Source: Pelodera strongyloides (lineage: Eukaryota > Nematoda > Chromadorea > Rhabditida > Rhabditidae). From it: a stretch of DNA of 64,000 bases. The notes below the pieces were generated by a model, which was given only the letters and a program-made list of their open reading frames with translations, was not told the DNA's origin and ran no database searches. This document shows, one piece after another, positions 48,153-59,577 of the stretch. The stretch covers positions 1 to 64,000 of the forward strand of contig JAANDG010000379.1 of the NCBI GenBank assembly GCA_036852015.1, written 5' to 3'. Within the stretch, counting starts at the first letter, position 1, and the number at the start of each line of letters is the position of its first letter. Made by a program: the position numbers and the translations under genes.

Positions 48153-51100
48153 TTATTCGATTTTTGCCTTAGTAAACATTGTCCTTTTGATAATCGATAT
48201 CAATCCAACCAAGATCTTGTAAATCACTAGGATGGCACAAACTACAACAAACGATAGAAAAGCAATCACGTCGAGGGAGTGATATGTGATAAAGTCCAAT
48301 TGTTGGCCGTACGGGTCGAGCTGCTCCACTTTCTTAAAATGTTTCAATTGAATTGAAATGTTTACAAAAGAATCTAAAAAACAGTATGTGCTTGTGCTAC
48401 GTTACCCCGAAATCAACTATCATGCAAAACCCAAAACAGCTGGGTTTTCAGTTCCAGAAAATGTCACTGAGCTAGCATATGTGAAGCCGAAGTATGACGT
48501 AATTAAACTCATTGGTGACATAAAACTTTCTAATTGCAACCCATTACCTCAAAACCCAGAATGAAATTCGTCCATTTAACTAGTCGCTCTTCTCCAGATA
48601 TTGGCTGTTTTCGGAGCATTTTTGCCAACCTTTGAACGGTGGCGGTTGGCCTGAAATTAACCGGACTTACTATGTAATAAACTAAATAAAAAGTAACCAG
48701 CCATTGGCAACCTCAACTGCGAGTCGAAATTGAGTAACATTTTTCTCATGTACCTGGTCCATTATGATGAGCATTAGCAAAATAAATAAACTGACATAAA
48801 ATCGATGAAATATTATTTATTAATTTCCAAAATGAGAACTTACTTTGGATTATCGATCAATTTTCTTAGTGACGTCACAAGGTTGTCCACGGATATGTCC
48901 GCTTTACGAAGATTAACTCCAAAGCCAATTTGTTCGGCGATTTTCCCGTTCTTGGGTTGGTCACCAAATAATGGAATTGTTAAAACAGGAGTTCCGGAGA
49001 TAACAGATTCCTGAAAATAGGAAAAGTCATTATTCCAACGAAGAGAACATAATATCTAAACATCACATAATCAAGGGTAAACCTTGCAATCGTCGCTAGC
49101 TAACTCCAATTTTCAAGTGACCTTTAAAGAAAGCGAAATGTTAGCCCCTTTGGAAAATTTGCATATGATAAGCAAATCCTATGCCTATGTATCCTATGCT
49201 AATTTTGTACGATTGCCGTGGACGATCGTACAAAATTAGCATAGGATACATAGGATTTGCTTATCATATGCAAATTTTCCAACGGGGCTAGCATTTAACT
49301 TTAAGCCTTCAACTTTGGCTAATGCAAGAACATGTTCTAACCTGTATACCATTATATCCGCCATGCGTAATGAAGCCAACGACATTCGGGTTTTCTAGGA
49401 TATTTTTTTTTTACTTTGAACACGTAACATGACTACATTGGTCTCTTTCAGTCCTGCCACTCGCTGCCTTTGCAAAATTATTCATTACCAGCCGGATGAA
49501 GAGCCCTTTCGCGCTCTTCCCATTGTGTATTCGCCGAAAACTTGATGAAAAGGCCTCTTTTCCGACATCGTGACAAAAAAATCGTTCTCCTTTATATAAT
49601 AAGATTCTTCATATTCTCTAAGAAAGCGTACGTTCTGCTACAGTAACGAGAAAATTTCCTGTACTCACTAAGTAAATCGCTCTGTGGTATCCATTTGTGG
49701 ATATGCACATTGTTGGGCGCCACGGAAAACAGATCTTCTCCTTCGTAACGGAAAATGAACTCGAATTTGGGAAACTGGGCAAACGAAGAAAGCAGAGTGT
49801 CCTGAACAAAGAAAATGATCTAGCGCAGAGTAAGACCACATTCTAGTGTAATTTAGGCTGCAATGGCCTTCTACAACATGGGAACCAATAAATTAACAAT
49901 AGAAGTTAAGCAGTACCTTCCAGTATTGCGGCATGAACGTCGTATTTGTAACCGAGCCAAAAGAGCACAATATTACTTTCTTTCCTCCGTTGACGATTGT
50001 TTGGAATTCCTGCAATTGAGAAGGTTTTTATAGCGAAGGAGTGCATGCGTACTGTTACTGTCAATAAACTATTTACAAAATGTTTCAAATTCAGATAAAT
50101 ACCGTACCTCAGGAAGAGGTTTGGCATCAGTGAAATGCATGCCAACTCCTCCGATGTAAATCACCTTGTGGATAATCGGTCGGGCCTGCGAGAGCAGCTC
50201 GTTGTCGTTGACAAAAACGAGGGCGGCCTGAAGTTCTGTGAGTTAGAGTTTTATAATTGCGCTATATCTGACAATTATCTGACGCACTATCTGACAAAAT
50301 AATATCTACCGTTTTTGACAATTCATAAAGGTCCGGAAAATCGGGCGAGATGTGTTCACGGAATAATGTCATTTGATCGGCAACCCAGAGCCTAAAATTC
50401 ACTTTCGGAGTTTTCTTAAAAACAACGGAAAACTGTGAACTGTTCTGCTATTCTTTCAAGAAATGTTCAGTGTTGTTTTTAATATATTATCTGCGTCGCG
50501 TCGTATTTACAGTCACTTTACTATTGTAAAACTGAATGGTTTTTAGGATCACTATAAACTACGCTAGTGCGAAATGTTTGTGCATTCGTTATTGAAGATT
50601 GACACTGCTCACGACGTAATTCACGTAATTGAGTATGAACAAACCTAGGAAAGATAACCTTCATCAGACCGTGTCCAATGAAGCTTTTCATGCGCTCGGT
50701 GAAGTTCATAACAGCACCAGCATCCATTGGCATAGCTACAAACAACAAGAAATGAACTGCAATCAGAAATAATTGTCAGCGTATTAATAGCAAAATGGAA
50801 ATAAAGCAGGAAATAATTATGTTTAAGAAATAAGGTAACGGTAAAGAAATAAGGGTGCAATTGTTGTTCGTCTACGGTATGTTTCTCCGATTATCGACAC
50901 CGAAAAATTTCAGCGGGATAAAGTCTAGCCGAAATTTAGTGTACATATATAATAATAAATCCCATTTATACAAATTATAAAAACATGCTAAATATAGGTT
51001 TATTTTGATGGGCCCGTCCCTTTAAAGGGTGAGGTCCAATTCAGAAAACCGAAAAGTTATTATTTTTATTGGATTCGCCGTGTCCCCGTGTCTTCAACTA

Positions 51101-54100
51101 CCAGAATAACTAAAACATTTTTGGCAGAAAATTATTTCCAGCGAAATATTGAGCAAAAAATGGCCCTCTCTGAGTAACGCAGAATACGGTAGTCTGGTGC
51201 CTTTTTAACGTTTTGGCTGTGAAGAAATTTTTTTTTTTTTAATTACAACAAAAAATAAGTTCCAAAATAACTACGGCATCATACAAATGACGAAGACTAA
51301 ATATGGTTTGTTTTGTTATTTGGTTTGCAAGTATCCCAAAAATTCGGTGTGATTCTGTCAATACTACCGTATTTCAGTACGAAACCTGCATACATAATAT
51401 GGAAAATTAAAACAATATTCTCGTGTAGTTCAATATACGGTAAATTTTCAGTATACTTGCAAACCTCATTAGCTTGGCAAATAAAATAAAACGCATGGTT
51501 TAAAAAAGGAACACATCGCACAGTCATAATTCCGCCCTTTTTTAATTCCCGGTCCCGAGAGCGCGGCTTATCATGCACCCCACTGACCCCTCCCTATCAA
51601 CGCCTATCGTAATAATGGTACTCGAGGGCCATTTTTTGCTCAATATTTCGTTGGAAATAATTTTCTGCCACATTTGTTTTAGTTATTCTGGTAGATTAAG
51701 GCACGGCGAATCTAATAAAAACAATAACTTTTTGGTTTTCTGAGGTGGACCTCACCGTAATTGGAACCGTACTTGGAATAAAACGCACGTGGTGAATAAC
51801 TCGGTATGATTGGGGTTCCGGAAGCCCACGCCACGTGCTCCATTATGGCCCCGGAGACTAGCCAGGACCAGGTACGAATCTGAAATAAACACTCTTCCTA
51901 TACTTCAATCCTTCAATGTAATAACCGTTATTTTATCTATTGTTTATTTACATTACTACCTCGTATATGCAGACAAATGACGCACTACAAAGGTACAAAG
52001 TCTTCTTGGTTCCAAGTAAAGATGATTTCAGTTTTTTTTTAATGTGCAGTACACTAGCTCACTAGCTGAAGAGAGCTGAAGAGGGCGTAGGCTTGTGGCC
52101 CAGACTAAATTCAGCAAATATGAACATTCCAGTACCTTTGCATAGTGAATAACTCCAATTGAGCAGTAATCATATTCATGCGAGAACGCCATGTCAAAGT
52201 TCGCCTCTCGAATTTTCATGAATGTGGAGTTGGTGATTGTATCTGAAACATTGAGCGTAGTCTAAAACACCACTTCAGCAAAACCTACACGCTATAAATG
52301 GTTCAAAATCTGCAAGGCCGGCCACTGCACAGCAGCCACTGCACAGCAGCCACTGCACAGCAGCCACTGCACAGCAGCCACTGCACAGCAGCCACTGCAC
52401 AGCAGCCACTGCACAGCAGCCACTGCACAGCAGCCACTGCACAGCAGCCACTGCACAGCAGCCACTGCACAGCAGCCACTGCACAGCAGCCACTGCACAG
52501 CAGCCACTGCACAGCAGCCACTGCACAGCAGCCACTGCACAGCAGCCACTGCACAGCAGCCACTGCACAGCAGCCACTGCACAGCAGCCACTGCACAGCA
52601 GCCACTGCACAGCAGCCACTGCACAGCAGCCACTGCACAGCAGCCACTGCACAGCAGCCACTGCACAGCAGCCACTGCACAGCAGCCACTGCACAACAGC
52701 CACACAGCAGCCACTGCACAGCAGCCACTGCACAGCAGCCAGTGCACAGCAGCCACTGCAGAGCAGCCACTGCACAGCACCACTGCACAGCAGCCACTGC
52801 ACAGCAGCCACCACAGCACCAGCACAGCAGCCACTGCACAGCAGCCACTGCACAGCAGCCACTGCACAGCAGCCACTGCACAGCAGCCACTGCACAGCAG
52901 CCACTGCACAGCAGCCACTGCACAGCAGCCACTGCACAGCAGCCACTGCACCGTATATCGCGAGTAACAGAGTATACATACGCTATAAATGGTTCAAAAT
53001 CTGCAAGGCCGGCCACTGCACAGCAGCCACTGCACCGTATATCGCGAGTAACAGAGTATACATACAAAGACCATTTTCCTATACACTTTTTTCACTTTGA
53101 GTGTTTTTTTCCTGAAAATGTTGCCCTGTGGCATGTCAATTTACGTCTTCTATTAAAATATCTAACAGTGTGTTGTAAAAAAATAAGTTGGTGTCGAAGT
53201 CCCATTTTTTAAAAGAATTGGTGGTGCTGTTTACAACAATATAATTTTGTAATACCGAAAATCATCCGCACTTTTGCATCCGCCAACGAGCATTTCACTC
53301 ATTTCTTGCATTACTTTCTGGCCACGCGGGTCGTTCATGCTCAGATCCTAGAAGTTTCATTTCATTTAATTATTTTACATTTTAAATAGTTACAAAGTTA
53401 CAAAGTTACGTAGCTTATTTGTGGGCTTATTGGGTAAAACCTACTAGGACTCCTTGGGACTACTGTAGACAACTGGGCAACTGAAAATGGAGACCTGGGC
53501 AACTGAGGACTACCGTGGACTACCGTGGACAACCAGGACAACTGTGAACATCCACGAAAATGTGTTTTTATAGAGTTAAATAAACCTGACCAAATTATTT
53601 ACGCAAACCGTGTGGTATTTCGTATTTCGCGTTAAGACACATATCTCCTTCTCAACGAACAGTATTTCTGATTTTGTATGTAACACAGCAGGCTAATTTG
53701 TTAAACTATTTGTAATCAGATGTGATATTTTATTTAAAGGCAGCAAGCATAAACATTAAAAGCGAAATACCGGCCGGTTTTTGAAACATCCACAATGCGT
53801 TAATTTTTCTGTCGGTTTATGATCAGACTGTTAAAATAACCTTCAAAGCTTTCAGAGTATCCAGTTTTTTTACATTGTCTACACATGCTTTTATTCAAAG
53901 TGAATGTTAGTGAATGTTATTCAAAATGCACAAGTATATGTAGGTGCCAAAGTAGTCCTCGGCAAGTATAGTGCCCAAAGTAGTCCTCAGTTGCCCAGAG
54001 TAGGCTCTCAGTTGCCCAGTATGTTCCAGTGCCCAGAGTAGATTTTATCCAATAAGCCTTATTTGTGGCCCAGAAAAAATTCATAGCATTATTAAAATAA

Positions 54101-55540
54101 GCCCACTTCAAATGCGGAGACCATTTCTGAACGTTTTGCTTCTTCCATGGTTCGACCAATTTCCGAGTGAACTGTGTATACTAAAGAAAAACGTTTGTAA
54201 ATAAACTTTGTATCTATTGATATAAAAACCGGATTTTTATATTAATAAGAAGCGAATTATTATTTATGGTTGAAAAAACTTGAAAGTTCTTTTTTTGATA
54301 ATAATCGAATCCGCCCCACGTCCTACTATAAAATTCAAAAATGAGTAGCTATGAAACTGAGAGACCAACAGTTCAGTAAGATTTTTTTTGATTTTTCAAA
54401 GATTTGTAGCCCATCTAAATCTAATCACTCAACATTACAGCAAAAATTTATTGCAATACGTACAGCTCATCTAATCAACATTATCACATATCAACATTAT
54501 CTCAGTAATGTATTTCCATAAAAACTCACCATTAATCTTCTCTCCAATGCTCACTATTCTCTGCGTATTATTTAGTTCTCTAATCATAATAATTGTTACA
54601 TTGTGTCCGGCTTTACTTAGTGCATCCGCGACACGGCTATTGAGAAGGACCTGAATTTAAAAAATATACTACATGGAAAACCAAAAACCCCGATATGGCC
54701 CCGATCACGTCCCTCAAAAAATCCGGCCTTGATCGGGGTCATATCCGGGTTTTTTGTCGGGGCCATATCCGGCTTTTTCGAGAAATAATCGGGGCCATAT
54801 GGGGTTTTTTCCGAAAATATTCGGGGCCATATCGGGGTTTCCACTTTCCTGTATAATTAATGTCCCAATCACTTTCTAGTGACTGTCACCTTTTCGTGGT
54901 TAACTTACCCAAACAAGGAAAGTGGAAACGCCGATATGATCCCGATTATTTTCGAAAAAACCCCGATATGGCCCCGATTCTTCCAAAAACCCTGATATGG
55001 CCCCGATCAAGTCCCGATATGAGCCGGATCACAAATAATCCGGCCCATATCGGGAACAAGGCCCGATATGGCCCGGATTTTCTCAAAAACCCCTGATATG
55101 ACCCCGATCATTTCTTGAAAAACCCCGATATGGCCCCGATCATTTCACAAAACCCCGATATGGCCACGATTATTTTCCAAAAAAACCCTGGTATGACCCC
55201 GACCACGGCTTATTTGCTCGTTTGATAAAAGGGGGTCACTGATAGTGAGACCAGTGAGACGTAATCCACAGAAACAACGTTGACAATGTCATACCCAGAG
55301 CTTCTGGTAGAAAATTTTAACTTTTAACTGCTTTCGCTGGATAAAGAACCTTTCAAATAATATATGAAGTCAAGTGTTACCATTAATAAAAAGGTTGGAT
55401 CGAAGTAACATACCACTTTCACATATCAATACAACAAAGAATAGCTGACTGTCCGATAGTTCAAGCATGAAAAGTGCAATGTTCGATGCCACACATGTGT
55501 TGAATAAAATTAGAAATTCAGAGAATAACATTAACTTCAT
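48153..55540 (-). CDS. UDP-glucuronosyltransferase, complete
   Basis: Transfers a sugar from a UDP-sugar to small lipophilic molecules; type I ER membrane enzyme. Exons in transcript order: 55540-55436, 54650-54530, 54180-54107, 53347-53272, 52242-52136, 51879-51756, 50735-50645, 50391-50310, 50227-50108, 50009-49917, 49801-49669, 49394-49342, 49010-48844, 48650-48548, 48332-48153; 542 aa, typical length. Signal peptide, then SDSQ (Gln where many UGTs have the catalytic His), ADALSKAGHNVT, HEYDYCSIGVIHYAK, SFIGHGL, CSFGSV, the donor-binding signature FITHGG (383-388) to PLFGDQ (406-411), and a C-terminal membrane helix (about 506-530) with a short Lys-containing tail. All phases fit. The exon 1 donor (GTTGTA) is weak; GTATTG three bases further would also keep frame. 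Introns 1, 3 and 4 carry satellites; introns 6 and 12 hold MITEs. Confidence 0.93.
49124..49304. mobile_element. AAAGCGAAAT-type MITE, near-perfect palindrome
   Basis: 181 bp in UGT intron 12. The arms pair almost base for base around GATTGCCGTGGACGATC. TTAA flanks. It is the intact reference for the split copy at 46288-47992. Confidence 0.9.
50880..51025. mobile_element. Partial MITE in UGT intron 6
   Basis: Right half only of the AGGGACAGGCCC subfamily (ends GATGGGCCCGTCCCTTTAA). The left arm is missing or diverged. It shares TTAA 51022-51025 with the next element. Confidence 0.6.
51022..51760. mobile_element. TTAA fold-back MITE reaching a UGT splice donor
   Basis: Left end TTAAAGGGTGAGGTCC; right end, read on the minus strand, TTACGGTGAGGTCC, with long matching arms (AACCGAAAAGTTATT and AACCAAAAAGTTATT). 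The right inverted terminus supplies the GTGAGG donor of UGT exon 6 (exon ends 51756). Confidence 0.8.
52317..53040. repeat. 14-bp minisatellite in UGT intron 4
   Basis: About 45 copies of CACTGCACAGCAGC with a few shortened or variant units near 52690-52820. Flanks are duplicated: the GCTATAAATGGTTCAAAATC block occurs at about 52291 and 52981, and the CACCGTATATCGCGAGTAAC block at about 52949 and 53033, so a second mini-locus with under two repeats follows the main array. Open frames through it are artefacts. Confidence 0.95.
53400..54075. repeat. Inverted CTGGGCAACTG repeats in UGT intron 3
   Basis: Copies of CTGGGCAACTGAGGACTA appear on the plus strand near 53468-53545 and on the minus strand near 53940-54065. 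Both sides also share GGCTTATTGGRTAAAAYCTACT. A fold-back element with satellite-like arms. A partial CCGGCCGG-type MITE end lies between them (53756). Confidence 0.7.
54685..55205. repeat. Fold-back satellite in UGT intron 1
   Basis: CCCCGATATGGCCCCGAT-like units repeat in opposite directions on each side of a short centre (about 54840-54917), and the arms meet at GTTTCCACTTTCC and GGAAAGTGGAAAC. It could form a large hairpin in the UGT pre-mRNA. Confidence 0.8.
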
Positions 55541-55574
55541 AATACAGTTTCGAAAATGTGGTTCTTATAAACTG
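55541..55574 (-). promoter_or_regulatory. Splice acceptor upstream of UGT start
   Basis: On the minus strand ACTACTTTTCAG ends at 55572, leaving a 31-nt leader before the ATG at 55540. Fits spliced-leader addition or a 5'UTR intron. Confidence 0.4.
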
Positions 55575-56554
55575 AAAAGTAGTACCAACAATGTCATTTA
55601 TTGCAATACAATAATACAAAATGGGTAGACAAATAGTCTTGTACAAATGACAGTGTTGTTATATTTGTATTCTACTGATGACCCTTTATATATTGGCTCG
55701 CGAATATAGAAGATTGATCAGTTTGTAGGTAGAAGGCTACAAAGCTAAAATTCACCCACGAAACGATTAAATGAGTTAAGTTCACTTGAAAAAAGCATTG
55801 CAAAAACAGCGAGAAATTAAAGAGCACCGAAAAATGGAATAAAATTAAAGCGATGATGGGAACACGGAATAAGTTCACTAAATTTCCTTACTAAGGTAAG
55901 TTTCCTGAAATGTGATCGAAGAGACACACACTCAAAAGGAAGTAGTGTAGATATATTTTCATTGAATTGGCATTTCGTCAGTTTGATCAATAGTGCGCTC
56001 AGCATTTCAACAAGACAAGACCGTTTATGGCTCAGTATATTGAACTCAAACTGTGTATTGTACTTTTTCCTGCCTGAGTACTTGGCGTCGGTTTTCGGTT
56101 TTTGGTGGTCCATACCATACCGTTTGACGACCACCTGGCGACCACTTGGCGACCTGACGTATATTGCGCTGTCGGGCTAAATGGCTGATTTTCATCAGGA
56201 TTCTAATTTCTTTCCATAAGTGGTTTAAAGATTCACTTATCACGTTGTGTGTTCTTTTCACAAAACTTTAGGATTGTTAAATGATTGGCATAAGTATTAG
56301 CATGCGACAAAAATATAGATACATTTACATAAAGTGAAGGGGCAACACACAAAAACAACGAAGTGAAATCAAGCATATGCCCCATTTAACCTTTTACCCT
56401 TAATCATAAGATGGATGTGTTTGTCAACATTTCGTTCAACGTGCGCAATCCGCAATATGCAATGCAATACCTTATGAAGTGTATCCCCTTGGGCAGCTAT
56501 TTATTAAGACAACAAGATACCACAATAAAGTATTTATTAACAATTATAACAAAA
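55575..56554. other. Intergenic, UGT 5' side
   Basis: About 1 kb. AT-rich, no recognisable exon. An AATAAA on the minus strand near 56530-56540 lies just after the stop of the next gene. Confidence 0.55.
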
Positions 56555-58778
56555 TTAATTAGATAGTGATAGGGCTCCCGTCGCTGCAGTGATTCCAAGA
56601 ACTTGTTCGCCAGGGAAATGCTCCGAGTGTTCCCGAGAAGCGGGAGGCTGTTGCGGCTGATGCGAAGATTCCGGGAGTACAGCGCCTGAAAAAATAGGGG
56701 ATGATACAACGCATTCAGCTGTTGGGTCGAAACGGCAAATGTCGTTTTTTGTGAGAAGTGTCTGTAAGTGAGGAGAAGTTGCAAGTGATTAATTGCTTTG
56801 TACTTAGGTGTGTGGTGTGTGTGTGTGTTATTTTTATAGTTAGCCGTTCTTAGATAAATTGCACTTCTCTCTATCTTATGTTGTTTACTAACACATACTC
56901 CTACTAACATCAGTTGTGTGTGTGCATTGACCAAGAGCGTCAGCTCTTGGCCATGGTCCAAGGATAAAGTATAATGGCTATATTCTCTGTGTATCTTTCT
57001 GAACATCTACAACACACTATATACAGAGACATATTCTACATAGAATGGCTAGCGGCGGGGCCGGCCGCTAGCTGAGTTCTACATGTAAGTGAGGAGAAGT
57101 TGCAAGTGATTAATTGCTTTATACTTAGGTGTGTGGTGTGTGTGTGTGTGTTATTTTTATAGTTAGCCGTTCTTAGATAAATTGCACTTCTCTCTATCTT
57201 ATGTTGTTTACTAACACATACTCCTAATAACATCAGTTGTGTGTGTGCTCTTGGCCATGGTCCAAGGATAAAGTATAATGGCTATATTCTCTGTGTATAT
57301 ATTTAAATATATACATCACATAATATACACATAATACAATAATAGAATGGCTAGCGGCGGGGCCGGCCGCTAGCTAGATTCTACATGGCGACCGCGGTAG
57401 GGATGAGATATTTTTATTGAATGTAAATAATTATATTTATGAGCCCCGCTAAGATGATGTGCGAGACATCCCCGGCAACAATTTAAGGATGGGTGGTTGG
57501 GCAGCATGGATTTTGCCGGATCCCACATTAGCCAGTTGAGGATAAGCAAATAATGATAATATAAGTTACCCAGTAGGGCTCACTGAAGTGTAACTAGTCC
57601 TTATGTATTGAAAATTTGATCGTTATTTTGACTGGTATTGAATATGTTCTAGGAGAATGTACTAGACTTTAACTTTAATATTATAATGTTGTGATATATC
57701 TGGCATTGTTGTTGAATTGTTGTATAAGCCATATTGTTTGTGGTAATAACTAGAAAATGATAAGATCAGTTTGATGTCACACAAGAATATTTTTAGCCAC
57801 CAGAAGTAACATCTAGAAATGGATTTTTTCGTTTGTTGCTAACATTTTGAAATTGTATTTTTATCCGTAGTACGTTCTTCTCTTCTAATAAGAGATGGGG
57901 ACCATCTCTTGTTGGAAGGGCGGGATGTAAGACATACGAGACAATATGTGATAGTAATTATTATTCTTATATTATTTTTATATTTCACAATTAGTTTGTA
58001 GTCACATATTGCTCGTAGTCTTAATGTTTACGTCAACACACGAGGAACAACTGTCACTAGCTTTGTGTTGTGTTTTCATTCTTGTGCGTGCCATGGATAA
58101 AGCATGTGGCTAAACGATGTGTATTGATTTTATTTAAAATGCACATCATATTCAATTAATAATAATATGAGGCCGGGCGAGCCTCGTATTATTACATGCC
58201 CATTTTCTGTCATTTTGATATTTTCCATGGTCTTAGTTTTTGTTCAAACCATTATTTTGCAAAAAAAAACTCAAAACTAAGTACGACCATCGGACAAATT
58301 AATATTACACGTATTTAATCAGTTGCCGCAAAATAACTCTGAAAAGTTAAACACATGAAATTAAGAACATTTGTTACTGTACAAATTCAACAAAGTAACC
58401 ACATTGATACATTGCTCCCTAATTGCAAATGACAGAAAATTAACTCACGTAGCACTGCCGTTATTGTGTCCGATAGCAATTCTGGTTGATTTGGAATACA
58501 CGGGATGCTCATTGAGATTCTTACATGAGGACTCGCGACTTGAATAGACACCATTGGGGTTGAGGTCTCCACCCTTTCGGAATCCCACCGAGTGCGTCTT
58601 GGCATCATAATTAACGAATGAGCAAAATCACAGATCTTCAGGGATTTTGAATACTACCAATTTGCATGAATACTTCACTTCCGTCATGTTTCCGGGGTTT
58701 AAGTCGCTTGCTATTTCCGGTAACTGTTGGCATTATTGCAAGGGTAAAGCTCTTGGTGTCGCCATCAACAACTAACTT
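56555..58778 (-). CDS. C-terminal exons of an unrecognised gene
   Basis: Proposed exons in transcript order: 58778-58674 (KLVVDGDTKSFTLAIMP..., phase 0), 58635-58449 or from 58653 (ICDFAHSLIMMPRRTRWDSE..., donor GTGAGT in phase 1) and 56685-56555 (acceptor TTTTTTCAG, restores phase, AVLPESSHQPQQPPASREHS... to a stop, then AATAAA). The last exon is Pro/Gln/Glu-rich. The junction between the first two needs a 38-nt intron and is doubtful. The LTR element copy B lies in the last intron. I do not recognise the family and see no upstream exons in the window. Confidence 0.35.
56763..58196 (+). mobile_element. Non-autonomous LTR element, copy B
   Basis: Two near-identical LTR-like blocks in tandem (56763-57083 and 57084-57385, each TGTAAGTGAGG... 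to ...TTCTACA), then TGGCGACCGCGG (57386-57397), internal DNA, the purine tract GGAAGGGCGGGA, and a 3' LTR (57926-58196). The internal part and 3' LTR match copy A in the opposite orientation; the 5' blocks match neither the 3' LTR nor copy A. No gag-pol. Flanks TGTC and TGCC are a weak target-duplication candidate. Confidence 0.65.
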
Positions 58779-58807
58779 CTACACTAAGAATACATCTGCG
58801 CCGACCC

Positions 58808-59225
58808 TTAAAGGGTCAGGCCCATTTCAAATGACCCCTATTTTTGATGATTCCATCTGATTCTCCATATCAAATATAGTAGGGTACGATATTTTCCTAA
58901 TTTTCAAGCGCAAAAATCACGCAGTATTCATCAATTTACTATTGTCAGTCATACCCAACTTTCTATCGCAGTTGTCACGCCCCTTAGCGCTAATTGGGCA
59001 ATATGCTCTATTGGGCGTGGCTATTGCGATTTTGGACAATCAGCGCGAATGGGCGTGCCAACTGCGATAGATAGTTGGGTATGACTGCCCACGGTAAATT
59101 GCTGAATAGGGTGTGAATTTTGCGCTTGAAAATTAGAAAAATATTGCATCCTACTATATTTGACATGGAGAATCAGATGGAATCATCAAAAATAGGGGTC
59201 AGTTGAAATGGGCCTGACCCTTTAA
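58808..59225. mobile_element. TTAA fold-back MITE
   Basis: Ends TTAAAGGGTCAGGCCCATTT and its inverse, 418 bp, palindromic. A half copy ends at 22804. It shares TTAA 59222-59225 with the next element. Confidence 0.88.
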
Positions 59226-59400
59226 AGCGAAATAGCGGCCGGTTTTTGAAACCAATATCACGTAACCGCATTCCTGTGTATTTATTCAGAGAGGTGCCTA
59301 ATTGGGGCCGATTTTTTTGCTATTAATGCTCATTTGCATATAACATTGTAATGTAGTTATTTGATATACGTTTCAAGAACCGGTCATTATTTCGCTTTAA
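59222..59400. mobile_element. AAAGCGAAAT-type MITE, back to back
   Basis: 179 bp, ends TTAAAGCGAAATAGCGGCC and the inverse of AAAGCGAAATAATGACCGG. It begins in the same TTAA that closes the preceding element. Confidence 0.88.
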
Positions 59401-59577
59401 AACCACAGTAGCCGGTTCTAGAAGAAGTCCTGATGAGCTACTTAGCCTTACCGGCGGCAAGCAGTGGAGACTGGAGACTACCCGCTAGAAGATAAAAAAA
59501 TAACAAAAACAGAGACTATTTATAAGTGACCCTATCCCTTTAATTCTGACAATGATAGGGATATGTTTCGCCAACGT

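Noticed and set aside
52317..52940. Regular spaced repeats that might suggest CRISPR
   Set aside because: The units are directly adjacent without spacers, in a eukaryotic intron.
52275..53212. Open frames of over 200 codons on both strands
   Set aside because: They run through a 14-bp minisatellite with no stop in several frames and lie in a UGT intron.
53917..54159. 80-codon minus-strand frame MVEPWKKQNV...
   Set aside because: Wrong frame of UGT exon 3 continuing into satellite DNA; the true frame joins exon 2 in phase 1 and ends at a GTGGGC donor.
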